Source of the DNA: Streptomyces sp. Je 1-369
GTDB lineage: Bacteria > Actinomycetota > Actinomycetes > Streptomycetales > Streptomycetaceae
NCBI RefSeq assembly: GCF_026810505.1
Contig: NZ_CP101750.1
Coordinates: forward strand, 4,951,001-5,015,000
Direction of reading: 5' to 3'
Length of the DNA: 64,000 nt
The notes beneath the pieces were generated by a model. It was not told where the DNA came from. It saw only the letters and a program-made list of their open reading frames with translations, and ran no database searches. Positions 20,593 through 28,053 of this stretch are shown here, piece by piece (within the stretch, counting starts at the first letter, position 1; the number at the start of each line of letters is the position of its first letter). A program made the position numbers and the translations under genes.

Positions 20593-20650
20593 CCGTATGC
20601 CTCTTTTCCGTATGCGACTTTTTCGTACACGACTTTTTCGTGTGCGACGG
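20587..20650. repeat. Four ~15-bp direct repeats after clpC
   Basis: Between the clpC terminator and the NACHT stop codon are four tandem copies of a CTTTTTCGTNNNCGA-like unit (two as CTTTTCCGTATGC, one as CTTTTTCGTACAC, one as CTTTTTCGTGTGC). The T-rich units may serve as extra terminators. Confidence 0.6.
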
Positions 20651-23227
20651 TCACGCGGTGATCGTCACGCCCTCCGGTACGTTCCGAACGCGCGGCAGGC
20701 GCGGGTTGACGCGCAGGACGTGCAGGCCGGGGAAGCGGGCCAGCCACGACATGTCCGGGTCGGGCAGCTCCGCGTTGATCCACAGGTGGGTGAGCCGCTC
20801 GGGGACGAGGCCCGAGAGGAGTTCGTCGGTGCGCATGACGCCCGCCACTTGAATCCGGGGCCGCCCGCCGAGACCGCGCAGGGCGGCCAGCTCCGCCGCG
20901 TCGGACACGGGGAAGTACAGGCCCGCCGGGTCGAGGTGGGCGATGATCTCGCGCGCGTACCGCTCGGTGTCGAAGTGCCGCCAGGGGCGGGCCAGCTCGG
21001 TGCGGATGGCGAGGGAGGAGCGGCCGCGCAGCCGGGCCAGGTAGTCGATCGCGGCGTCCTCCTGGACGCGGGTCGCCGTGATGGCCAGGAGCAGCGCCTG
21101 CTGGTCGCCGGGCACCTGCTCGGGGTCCGGTAGCTGCTCCAGGACGATGGGTCCGACCCAGCCGAGGCTGCGGGCACCCTGTTCCGTCGTGGGCCGCAGC
21201 AGGTTCTTCGTGCGCCGGTGGACGAGTTCCTGGACGGCCGGGTCGAGCTCGCTGACGTGTTCCAGGCAGGCCGCGGCCATCAGGCGCCGGTGGTTGACGT
21301 GCGGCCTGCGCAGACCCGGGGCGGCGGCGAGCAGACGTTCCAGGAAGGCGGCGCACTCGTCAGGGCGGGCGTGGGCGGCGGACATGCGGATGACCTCCTC
21401 CCACTCCGGCTGGTGGGCGTGATCGACGAGGGTGTTGAGGCGGCCGCGGGCCACGATCTCCTTGGCGGCCAGATAGTCCTGGAACGTGCGGTGGATGAAG
21501 TCGACGGAGACGCCCGCCTGCTCGCGCAGCAGCCCGGTGCGGTGCAGCAGATGCCGGAAGATCTTCTCGCCGTCGCCCGCGGCACGGGCCGAGGGAATGG
21601 CGGGCAGGGCACCGTTCAGGACGTCGATGACGCGGGGGCGCGGCAGCTCCGAGAGACCCTCGTCGAGCATGGCGTGGGCGAGCTTGCGCAGAAGCAGCTC
21701 GCGGGCACCCTGCTGGAGCCGTACGTCATCGGCGTACAGCACGTCCCTTTCGGGGTCACGGCGCTGGAGCAGCATCTCCAGGGCGGCGTCGTAGAGCTCC
21801 TTGCGGCCCTTGGGCAGGGAACCGGAGCGGTCCCGGTTGAGAGCGCATATGAGGCCGCACATCAGCGGGTTGGTGGCGAGGCGGCGCAGCTCGCGGTAGA
21901 TCCGTACGGAGTGCAGCAGGCGCTGCTCGTACTCCTTGAGGGCGTCCCGGTCCCGCTGCTCCCCGCACTGCTCGTCGCCCATCGCGGCGGTGTGCCAGTC
22001 GCGGATGAAGTGGGTGACCTGGTCGCGGGACATGGGGGCGAGCGACAGCTCGGTGAACCCTTCCTCGGCGAGGCGCTCCTGCGAGAGCCAGCCGTCCTCG
22101 ACGGCGGAGGGCCGCGAGGTGACCAGGCAGGCGGTGCCGGAGAAGATGCGCAGGAGCCGGCGGAGCCGGTCGCGCAGGGCGCCGCGGCTCTCCTCGGGCG
22201 CCTCGTCGATCCCGTCGACCAGGAGCAGGGCACGGCCCGCGAGGAGGGTCCGTACGACCCATCCTTCGGGCGCCCGGTCGGCCAACGGGTGGCGGATGGC
22301 GTGCAGGAAGTCATCGGGCGCGGGAAAGCCTTCCCTGGCGAAGCGGCGTACGGGAAGGACGAACGGCACGCGGGTGCCGTTCCGGGCCGTGTCCACGGCC
22401 AGCCACTGCACGAGCGTCGTCTTCCCGGAGCCCGCGACACCGCGCAGCAGCACGCGCTCGTGCCCTTCCAGGGCGCGGTCGGCGAGGAGCACGGTGCGCT
22501 GGTGCCCGCCGGGGGCGGAGGCGGGTCCGTCGCTGCTCTCCTCCGCCTGGAGGCTGAGGTAGGTGTCCTCCAGGGGCCACCGATCGGGAGCGTTGGCGAG
22601 GTCGACGCCCACGATGGTCAGCCAGCCGTGCTGCCGTACGACTTCTTGCGCGTACGCGACTTCGAACTCGGCGTCTTCGCGGGATGGTTCGTTCCGTCGG
22701 GCGGCGGCCGCCACCTCGGCGTCGTTGAGGTCGACGAGCTGACGGACGCGGCTGGCGCGCTCGGGCATGTGGCGCTGGATGTACGGGGAGCGGCGCACGA
22801 AGTGGTGCAGCACGTGCAGACAGACGGCGACGAGCAGCTCGTCGTGGAACCAGGCGGCGTCGGGGCTCAGCCCGCGGTCCGCGCCCTGCACGGCGCCGCG
22901 CAGCCGCCGCGCATAGTCCTGCGGGCCGAGGCGCACGGCGTCGGCGTCGGTGAGGTCGAGTTCGCCGATGGCGAGGAGGGTGCGGGTCAGTACGTCGGCG
23001 ACGGCGGGGAGCTCGCCGGTGGGCGCGCTGTGCCGCTCCGCGGCGAGCTGGATGAAGTCGGCGGCGGTGCGGTGGACGTGGTCCGGGTCGGCGGGGGCGT
23101 CGGGGCCGCGCCAGGTGGTGAGGGCGGCGATCAGGTCGGGGGTGGTGGGGGGTCGGGAGGGGGCGCGGAAGAACCGTTGTACGAGGGGCATGGTGCGGGC
23201 CGAGGGGGTGCGTACTACGGGCTCCAT
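20651..23227 (-). CDS. NACHT-domain STAND NTPase 1
   Basis: An 858-residue protein: divergent N-terminal helical region (1-245) with LHVLHHFVRRSPYIQ and WPLEDTYLSLQAE motifs shared with its two paralogues; NACHT core with Walker A GVAGSGKTTLVQWL (~261), Walker B LLLVDGIDEAPEE (~343) and sensor LVTSRPSA; the NPLMCGLICALNRDR and FIHRTFQDYLAAKEIV signatures of the helical lid; then a C-terminal leucine-rich region. All catalytic motifs look intact. Bacterial NACHT proteins include anti-phage sensors that oligomerise on detecting infection. TATCCT lies 8 nt before the ATG at 23227, so the transcript is probably leaderless. The N-terminal ~40 residues differ from the other two, which may mean a different effector end. 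Trigger and output are unknown. Confidence 0.85.
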   Translation of the reverse strand: MEPVVRTPSARTMPLVQRFFRAPSRPPTTPDLIAALTTWRGPDAPADPDHVHRTAADFIQLAAERHSAPTGELPAVADVLTRTLLAIGELDLTDADAVRLGPQDYARRLRGAVQGADRGLSPDAAWFHDELLVAVCLHVLHHFVRRSPYIQRHMPERASRVRQLVDLNDAEVAAAARRNEPSREDAEFEVAYAQEVVRQHGWLTIVGVDLANAPDRWPLEDTYLSLQAEESSDGPASAPGGHQRTVLLADRALEGHERVLLRGVAGSGKTTLVQWLAVDTARNGTRVPFVLPVRRFAREGFPAPDDFLHAIRHPLADRAPEGWVVRTLLAGRALLLVDGIDEAPEESRGALRDRLRRLLRIFSGTACLVTSRPSAVEDGWLSQERLAEEGFTELSLAPMSRDQVTHFIRDWHTAAMGDEQCGEQRDRDALKEYEQRLLHSVRIYRELRRLATNPLMCGLICALNRDRSGSLPKGRKELYDAALEMLLQRRDPERDVLYADDVRLQQGARELLLRKLAHAMLDEGLSELPRPRVIDVLNGALPAIPSARAAGDGEKIFRHLLHRTGLLREQAGVSVDFIHRTFQDYLAAKEIVARGRLNTLVDHAHQPEWEEVIRMSAAHARPDECAAFLERLLAAAPGLRRPHVNHRRLMAAACLEHVSELDPAVQELVHRRTKNLLRPTTEQGARSLGWVGPIVLEQLPDPEQVPGDQQALLLAITATRVQEDAAIDYLARLRGRSSLAIRTELARPWRHFDTERYAREIIAHLDPAGLYFPVSDAAELAALRGLGGRPRIQVAGVMRTDELLSGLVPERLTHLWINAELPDPDMSWLARFPGLHVLRVNPRLPRVRNVPEGVTITA

Positions 23228-23235
23228 GGGCACAA

Positions 23236-23241
23236 AGGATA
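23236..23241 (-). promoter_or_regulatory. Candidate -10 of NACHT 1 (leaderless)
   Basis: Minus-strand TATCCT, 8 nt before the ATG at 23227, within the 16-bp gap after NACHT 2. The start context CCCATGG is shared with the other two NACHT genes. No clear -35 hexamer at 17-18 bp. Confidence 0.45.
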
Positions 23242-23243
23242 GG

Positions 23244-25796
23244 TCAAGTGCCTTGCGCCGGGCGGGCGTTGAGGCGTACGCCGGACGGGAGCTGCCGGGC
23301 GGTGTCCGCGTCCACCTCCGTGCCCACGTCCACGTCGGTGAGGCGCGGGAAGGCCGAGAGCCAGGCGAGCCCCTCGACGGGGTGGGGTGCGTCCAGCGAG
23401 AGCCGGGTGAGCTGCTCGGGCACGATGAGTTCCACGAGGTCCTCCACGCGGTAGGCGCCGATGACCTTGATGTTCGGCCAGCCTCCGATGGAGCGCAGGG
23501 CGCGGAGGTCCGCGGCGCCGTGCACGGGAACCAAGGGCCGTCGGGACAGGTGGGCGAGGATCTCCGACACGTAGGGCTCGCGGTCGAAGATCGTCCAGGA
23601 CGCGGTGAGGACCAGCTGGACGTGGCGGTCGGGATGGTCGCGGAAGCGTGTCAGGAAGTGCAGCGCCGGGTCACTGCCGATCTTGGCGGCCACCAAGGGC
23701 ACCAGGTGGGCGAGCTCGCCCTCGACGTCGTCGGGTCCGGGCAGCAGGTGGAGCACCAGATCGCCGCCCGCCTCCGCCAGGGCGTACGCCTCGCGCTCCG
23801 TTCGCGGCGGAATCAGCGACCGTACCCCCTCCTCCACACCCTGCCGCACGACCGGCGCCAGCTCCGCCGCGTACGCTGCCCCCGCCGCCGCGAGCAGCTT
23901 CCCCCGCGCCGTGCCGCCCGCCACCAGCCGCTGAAGCATCCGTTCCGCCTCCTTGGGCCGCGCGTGGGCGACCGCCAGCAGGATGACGTCCTCCCACTCG
24001 GTGCGGTCCGCGTTGTTCAGGAGCAGGTCGAAGTCCAGCTCCTGTACGGCGAGACGGGCGCCCAGGTAGTCCTGGAAGGTGCGGTGCAGGAAGTCCACGC
24101 GCCCGACGGCCGGCTCCCGCAGCAGGCCCGAGCGCAGGAGGAGCCAGTGGTACACCTCCTCGCCGCTGCCGTCGATGTTCATCGCGGGCGCGGCACCCCC
24201 GAGGATGCTCACGGCATCCGTTTCGTCCATCTCCGAGCGGCTGTTGCGGATCAGCCACCAGGCGAGCTTCTGGAGGAGCTGCACCTGGGTGGCGAACGGC
24301 AGCCGTATGACCATGACGTCCCGCTCGACGTCCCTGCGCTCAAGCAGCATCGTCAGAGCGGCCTCGTACAGGGACTTCCTGTCCTGCGGCAGGAAGCCGC
24401 GCCGCTCGCGGTGGAGCGCGCAGAGCATGCCGCACATCAGCGGGTTGGTGGCGAGTCGGTTCAGTTCGGAGGCGGCCCGCACGGTCTCCAGGAGAGCGGT
24501 CCCGATGCCGTCGTCCGCGCCCGCAGCACGGTGCCAGCGCCGCACGAACGTCTCGACGTCGTCGCGGGTCATCGGCGACAGCGTGAGCTCGGCGAAGCCG
24601 GTGGTGTCCAGCCAGCGGTCCGGGACGGCGGAGGGGCGGGTCGTGACGAGCCAGAGGTTGCCGGGGAAGGTACGCGTCAGGTCGCGCAGCCAGCGCTTGG
24701 CGGACTCGCGCCGGTCCTCGGAGATCTCGTCGAGCCCGTCGACGAGGAGCACGCCGCGCCCCGCCCGCAGCACGCGGTTCACCCACCCGGGCGGCTCCTC
24801 CCCGGCGACGAGGCACCCGACGGCGGTCAGGAAGTCGTACGGCGCGGGGAGTTCGGTGCCCGGCCGTACGATCCGCCGCATCGGCAGCACGAACGGCACC
24901 CGCCCGATGAGGTGGGTCAGCCCGTGCTCGTACGTCCGGTCGGCCGCCGTCACGGCGAGCCACTGGACCAGCGTCGTCTTGCCGGACCCGGCGACTCCGC
25001 GCAGCAGCACGTGGTCGTGCTGGGCGAGGACCTGCTCGGCGGCGACCTGGGCCGCGCCCTCGCCCAGGCGGTCCCTGGTCGCCTCCAGGCTGAGGTAGGC
25101 CGTGTCGAGGGGCCACTCGCTGGTGCCCGCGTAGACGTCGAGGCCGTAGATGGTGAGGGTGCCGTGGTGCGAGGTGATGTACGACGCGTACCGCGCCTCG
25201 AACGCGGCGTCCTCTGCTGACTGCGACGGCAGCCGATCGAGGAGTACGTCGACGGCCTTGACGAGCTGCGCGAGCTGGCGGCTCTGTTGCGTCTGCTGGC
25301 GGGCGATGTACGTCGACCGCTGCGTGAAGAAGTTCAGGATGTGCAGCGACGCGGTGTGCAGCAGCCGGTCGAGGAACAGCTCGGCGTCGCTGCTGAACGT
25401 GAACGTCGCGACGGTCACGGCCGACTGCGAGCGGAGGGTCCGCGCGAACTCGTCGGGGCCGAGCGCGACGGCTTCGTAGTCCTCGATGGTGAGGGTGCCG
25501 AGGGCGGCGAGGGAGAGGGCGAGGGCGGTCCGCACCGCGACGGCTTCCCCGGCGTCCACGGGGGCCTCGCCGGGTCCGGCCGCTCGCAGCGCCCTGCGGA
25601 CGAGCTCGTCCGCGATCTTCTCGACGTCCTTCGGGGTGACGTCCCGCTTCTCGCCCCTGAACGAGACGAGCCCGGAGATCCGTACCGGCTTGGTGACCAG
25701 CGCGGCGCCGGGCTGGTCCTTCACGAAGAGCTTCTTCACGAGGGGCGCGACCGCGCTGGACGCGAGTCGGGCGCCTAGGGCTCCGGGGTCGACCAT
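23244..25796 (-). CDS. NACHT-domain STAND NTPase 2
   Basis: An 850-residue paralogue of the flanking NACHT genes. Residues 1-55 (MVDPGALGARLASSAV, KKLFVKDQPGA, SGLVSFRGEKR) are nearly the same as NACHT 3. Then come the shared helical motif LHILNFFTQRSTYIA (151-165), YGLDVYAGTSEWPLDTAYLSLEA (217-239), Walker A GVAGSGKTT (267-275), Walker B VLLVDGLDEISED (~348), WLVTTRPSA, NPLMCGMLCALHRER and FLHRTFQDYLGARLAV. The last ~90 residues form a short leucine-rich segment that differs from those of the paralogues, as expected for a ligand-sensing end. TACCCT lies 6 nt before the ATG; an upstream in-frame start at 25814 is less likely. Probably a defence or stress sensor by family. Confidence 0.87.
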   Translation of the reverse strand: MVDPGALGARLASSAVAPLVKKLFVKDQPGAALVTKPVRISGLVSFRGEKRDVTPKDVEKIADELVRRALRAAGPGEAPVDAGEAVAVRTALALSLAALGTLTIEDYEAVALGPDEFARTLRSQSAVTVATFTFSSDAELFLDRLLHTASLHILNFFTQRSTYIARQQTQQSRQLAQLVKAVDVLLDRLPSQSAEDAAFEARYASYITSHHGTLTIYGLDVYAGTSEWPLDTAYLSLEATRDRLGEGAAQVAAEQVLAQHDHVLLRGVAGSGKTTLVQWLAVTAADRTYEHGLTHLIGRVPFVLPMRRIVRPGTELPAPYDFLTAVGCLVAGEEPPGWVNRVLRAGRGVLLVDGLDEISEDRRESAKRWLRDLTRTFPGNLWLVTTRPSAVPDRWLDTTGFAELTLSPMTRDDVETFVRRWHRAAGADDGIGTALLETVRAASELNRLATNPLMCGMLCALHRERRGFLPQDRKSLYEAALTMLLERRDVERDVMVIRLPFATQVQLLQKLAWWLIRNSRSEMDETDAVSILGGAAPAMNIDGSGEEVYHWLLLRSGLLREPAVGRVDFLHRTFQDYLGARLAVQELDFDLLLNNADRTEWEDVILLAVAHARPKEAERMLQRLVAGGTARGKLLAAAGAAYAAELAPVVRQGVEEGVRSLIPPRTEREAYALAEAGGDLVLHLLPGPDDVEGELAHLVPLVAAKIGSDPALHFLTRFRDHPDRHVQLVLTASWTIFDREPYVSEILAHLSRRPLVPVHGAADLRALRSIGGWPNIKVIGAYRVEDLVELIVPEQLTRLSLDAPHPVEGLAWLSAFPRLTDVDVGTEVDADTARQLPSGVRLNARPAQGT

Positions 25797-25802
25797 GGGT
25801 CG

Positions 25803-25808
25803 AGGGTA
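25803..25808 (-). promoter_or_regulatory. Candidate -10 of NACHT 2 (leaderless)
   Basis: Minus-strand TACCCT, 6 nt before the ATG at 25796, in the same CCCATGG start context as NACHT 1 and 3. The two palindromes at 25898-25916 and 25976-25998 lie 90-190 bp upstream. Confidence 0.5.
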
Positions 25809-25897
25809 GGGCAACGGCGGTTACACGTAGGGTAGTTAGGGCGTGCCGGGGCCGTCTCGGGTTGCCCCCTGCCGGGTGATGCGGCCCCACGCCGATT

Positions 25898-25916
25898 GTG
25901 CAACAGGCCGTTGCAC
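25898..25916. repeat. Palindrome A upstream of NACHT 2
   Basis: Exact arms GTGCAAC (25898-25904) and GTTGCAC (25910-25916) around AGGCC. It ends at the stop codon of the longer DUF397 gene and resembles palindrome B (both have CAACAGGC-GTTG). Could be an operator for the adjacent XRE/DUF397 system or the stem of a terminator. Confidence 0.7.
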
Positions 25917-26230
25917 TATCGGCGCCGGTGTGGGTGCGGGAAGCCGTGCCGGATGGCCGCGGGTGGCTCGGTGAATTGTCCAACAGGCTGTTGGACAAAC
26001 TGCGTTGCAGCTCGCTGAGAGGGCTCCTGGCGGTCGATTCGCCCGGTGCGCCTTCCCTGCGAGTGTGTGTCTATGAGAGCGGCAAACGCTGCGGGATGGG
26101 TGGTGAGGGTTGTGTCGGGGGCGTCGCTCTCTTGGAGGTAGATGCGGCCGGTGGGGTGTGCGGCCACGTAGACGCAGTTGGCGCCTCCCCCCTCGCTGAA
26201 CGTGGACTTCTGCCAGTTGAGAGTGCTCAT
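25916..26230 (-). CDS. DUF397 protein with long C-terminal tail
   Basis: The first ~53 residues are a DUF397 domain (LNWQKSTFSEGGGANCVYVAAHPTGRIYLQESDAPDTTLTTHPAAFAALID is the family pattern). DUF397 proteins act with XRE-DUF5753 regulators such as WhiJ. This copy has about 50 extra residues, hydrophilic and Arg/Gln/Pro-rich, so it is nearly twice the usual length; the tail reads through palindrome B and may be the product of a lost stop codon. It overlaps the other DUF397 gene by 4 nt (ATGA). Confidence 0.75.
   Translation of the reverse strand: MSTLNWQKSTFSEGGGANCVYVAAHPTGRIYLQESDAPDTTLTTHPAAFAALIDTHSQGRRTGRIDRQEPSQRAATQFVQQPVGQFTEPPAAIRHGFPHPHRRR
25976..25998. repeat. Palindrome B (perfect 11-bp arms)
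   Basis: TTGTCCAACAG (25976-25986) and CTGTTGGACAA (25988-25998) pair exactly around one base. It lies inside the tail region of the longer DUF397 gene, 78 bp from palindrome A. Perfect symmetry with a single central base suits a dimeric DNA-binding protein; with no T-run, termination is a weaker option. Confidence 0.75.
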
Positions 26231-26445
26231 TCTGGGGCTCCCTGGAGGGGGCGAGAAGTAGTCGTGCGGGTGGAGAGGGTTCGTATGAGAGCGGCGAACG
26301 CAGCGGGGTGGGTGGTGAGAGTTGTGGTGGGGGCGTCGCTCTCCCGAAGGTGGACTGTTTCGGCGTTGTGGCTCGCCGCGACGTAGAGGCAATTGACGCC
26401 TGCCCCGTCGCTGAAAGAAGACTTCTGCCAGACGAGTTCGTGCAC
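26227..26445 (-). CDS. DUF397 protein
   Basis: A 72-residue DUF397 protein: HELVWQKSSFSDGAGVNCLYVA, then VHLRESDAPTTTLTTHPAAFAALI. It sits 9 nt after the XRE-DUF5753 gene and overlaps the second DUF397 gene by 4 nt, giving the usual XRE-DUF397 order, here with a tandem DUF397 duplication. In characterised cases (WhiJ, BldB-related systems) such small partners modulate the DNA-binding protein during development or antibiotic production. Confidence 0.88.
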   Translation of the reverse strand: MHELVWQKSSFSDGAGVNCLYVAASHNAETVHLRESDAPTTTLTTHPAAFAALIRTLSTRTTTSRPLQGAPE

Positions 26446-26454
26446 GGCGCTTCC

Positions 26455-27342
26455 CTAATGCGTGTAGAGGACATGGTGAATCAGGCCCCATGAGTCCCGT
26501 TGCTCGTGGCTACCCGGTGGCCCCTCGGCCGTCACCGGCGAGAGGGCGTTTCGCCTGAGCGAGTCGAACGTGCTCTTGTAACGGGTGATGGATTCGGCGT
26601 CGCCCAGCAGGAGAGGAGCGGCCGGGTGATCCAACAGCACTGTTTCCAACCCCGCTACGTCTGAGTCAAGGATCAAAAGCGGCGTGCCGAACCAGGCGCG
26701 GGCGCCGGAGTCGAAGGGCAGGATCTGGATGGTCGTGCCAGGGCGCTGTGCGGCGCGTACGAGGTGAGCGAGTTGGCCCCGCATAACTTCTGGGCTACCC
26801 ACAGTGATGCGCAGGGCAGCCTCGTGGATGACGGCGTGGAGCGCCGTGGTGTAGTCACCCGAGAGGACCTGTTGGCGGGCGCGGCGGAAGTCGACCAGTG
26901 CCTCGATCTCCGCGGGGGAGGCGCCCGGTCGCGAGCTGTAGAAGAGGGCCCTCATGTAGGCCTCGGTCTGGAGCAGACCCGGGATGAGGAGCGTTTCGTA
27001 GCTCTGGACGCCAGCAGCGCGCGACTCCAACTCGGCCAAGTCGAGGCTGTGTTGCGACAGGGACTTACGGAACTCCGTCCACCACCCCTTGCCGTCGCTC
27101 TCAGCCATCCTGGTCAGTGTGGCGATGTAGGGCTCAGATCTGACGTCATAGGCGTACAGGAGTGCGACAAGGCGGTCCGCCGAGACGGCCGTCCGGGCTG
27201 CCTCGATGTGACTGAGGTGGGCGGCACCCAGGCCGATCCGGCTACTGGCCGCATTGACCGACAGCCCTGCGGCTTCGCGAAGTTTGCGGAGCTCAGAGCC
27301 GAGCCGTCTCTGCCGTTCGGTGATGTGTGTGCGCAGGGCCAT
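26455..27342 (-). CDS. XRE-family regulator with DUF5753 domain (WhiJ-like)
   Basis: A 295-residue protein with an N-terminal helix-turn-helix (LRKLREAAGLSVNAASSRIGLGAAHLSHIEAARTAVSADRL, residues ~17-60) and a C-terminal DUF5753 domain (YETLLIPGLLQTEAYMRALF, then ILPFDSGARAWFGTPLLIL). This is the WhiJ type, which usually represses a neighbouring DUF397 gene and developmental targets. The ATG at 27342 is chosen since it precedes the conserved THITERQRRLG start; the ORF extends far upstream without similarity. It is divergent from the RsbW-like ATPase gene. Confidence 0.92.
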   Translation of the reverse strand: MALRTHITERQRRLGSELRKLREAAGLSVNAASSRIGLGAAHLSHIEAARTAVSADRLVALLYAYDVRSEPYIATLTRMAESDGKGWWTEFRKSLSQHSLDLAELESRAAGVQSYETLLIPGLLQTEAYMRALFYSSRPGASPAEIEALVDFRRARQQVLSGDYTTALHAVIHEAALRITVGSPEVMRGQLAHLVRAAQRPGTTIQILPFDSGARAWFGTPLLILDSDVAGLETVLLDHPAAPLLLGDAESITRYKSTFDSLRRNALSPVTAEGPPGSHEQRDSWGLIHHVLYTH

Positions 27343-27657
27343 GCGGGTTCTCCCGGTGGTTGGCCCACAGTTTGCCGCTATTGATCGGGCAAGGTCCAGC
27401 AATCCGCGCAAGACGGTTGCAGATCTGAGCCGGTATTCGCTACCTTGAGTGTGGCGACGCTCACACACTGTTGTCGGAAGCCTCGCTGTCGACGCATTCC
27501 CCCCACCCTGCCCGCCCACAGAAGCGCACCGCCCGATCCAACACCCCGTGCCGGACGGGGGATTGTTCGCGAGGAGCGGTAGGCCACTGCGGTCGGGCCA
27601 CGTGGGGCCGGTCATTCACCAGTCGAACCAGCGACCCCAACGCCATGGAGGCGTCTC
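27343..27657. promoter_or_regulatory. Divergent intergenic region between XRE regulator and ATPase
   Basis: A 315-bp gap that should carry promoters in both directions. I see no perfect palindrome and no clear -35/-10 pair; the stretch 27380-27480 is richer in A+T than the rest. Confidence 0.4.
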
Positions 27658-28053
27658 ATGGGCGTACCCCCGCATGACCTCACGTCGGACACCTACACCC
27701 TGTTCACCCCCGGCAACGCCCACTCCGCCAAGATCTGCCGCGACTTCGTACAGCGCACCCTGGAAACCCTCGGCCTCGGCCACCTCGGGGACACCGCCGC
27801 TCTCTGCACCTCCGAGCTGGTGACCAACGTGCACCAGCACACGAAGAGCGACGTCCACCTGAGAGCCGCCGTCGCCACCACCCACGTACGCATCGCCGTG
27901 TACGACGGCGGCGACCAACTGCCCGCTCCCCGCAGGCCCGATGCGGAAGAGGAAGGCGGGCGGGGGCTCTTCCTCGTGACCGCACTGTCCGACGTGTGCG
28001 GGGTGACGCCCGCGAGTACGGGCAAAGGAGTGTGGTTTCAGCTCAATCGGTGA
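27658..28053 (+). CDS. RsbW-like ATP-binding protein (HATPase_c_2)
   Basis: A 131-residue stand-alone GHKL ATPase: LCTSELVTNVHQHTKSD (N box), VYDGG (G1) and GGRGLFLVTALSDVCGV (G2). Proteins of this size in Streptomyces are anti-sigma-like kinases or their relatives and regularly sit beside XRE-DUF5753/DUF397 pairs (abaA/whiJ-type loci). No anti-anti-sigma or sigma gene is next to it, so its partner is unknown; the DUF397 proteins are possible partners. Its last 11 nt overlap the convergent NACHT 3 gene. Confidence 0.88.
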   Translation: MGVPPHDLTSDTYTLFTPGNAHSAKICRDFVQRTLETLGLGHLGDTAALCTSELVTNVHQHTKSDVHLRAAVATTHVRIAVYDGGDQLPAPRRPDAEEEGGRGLFLVTALSDVCGVTPASTGKGVWFQLNR

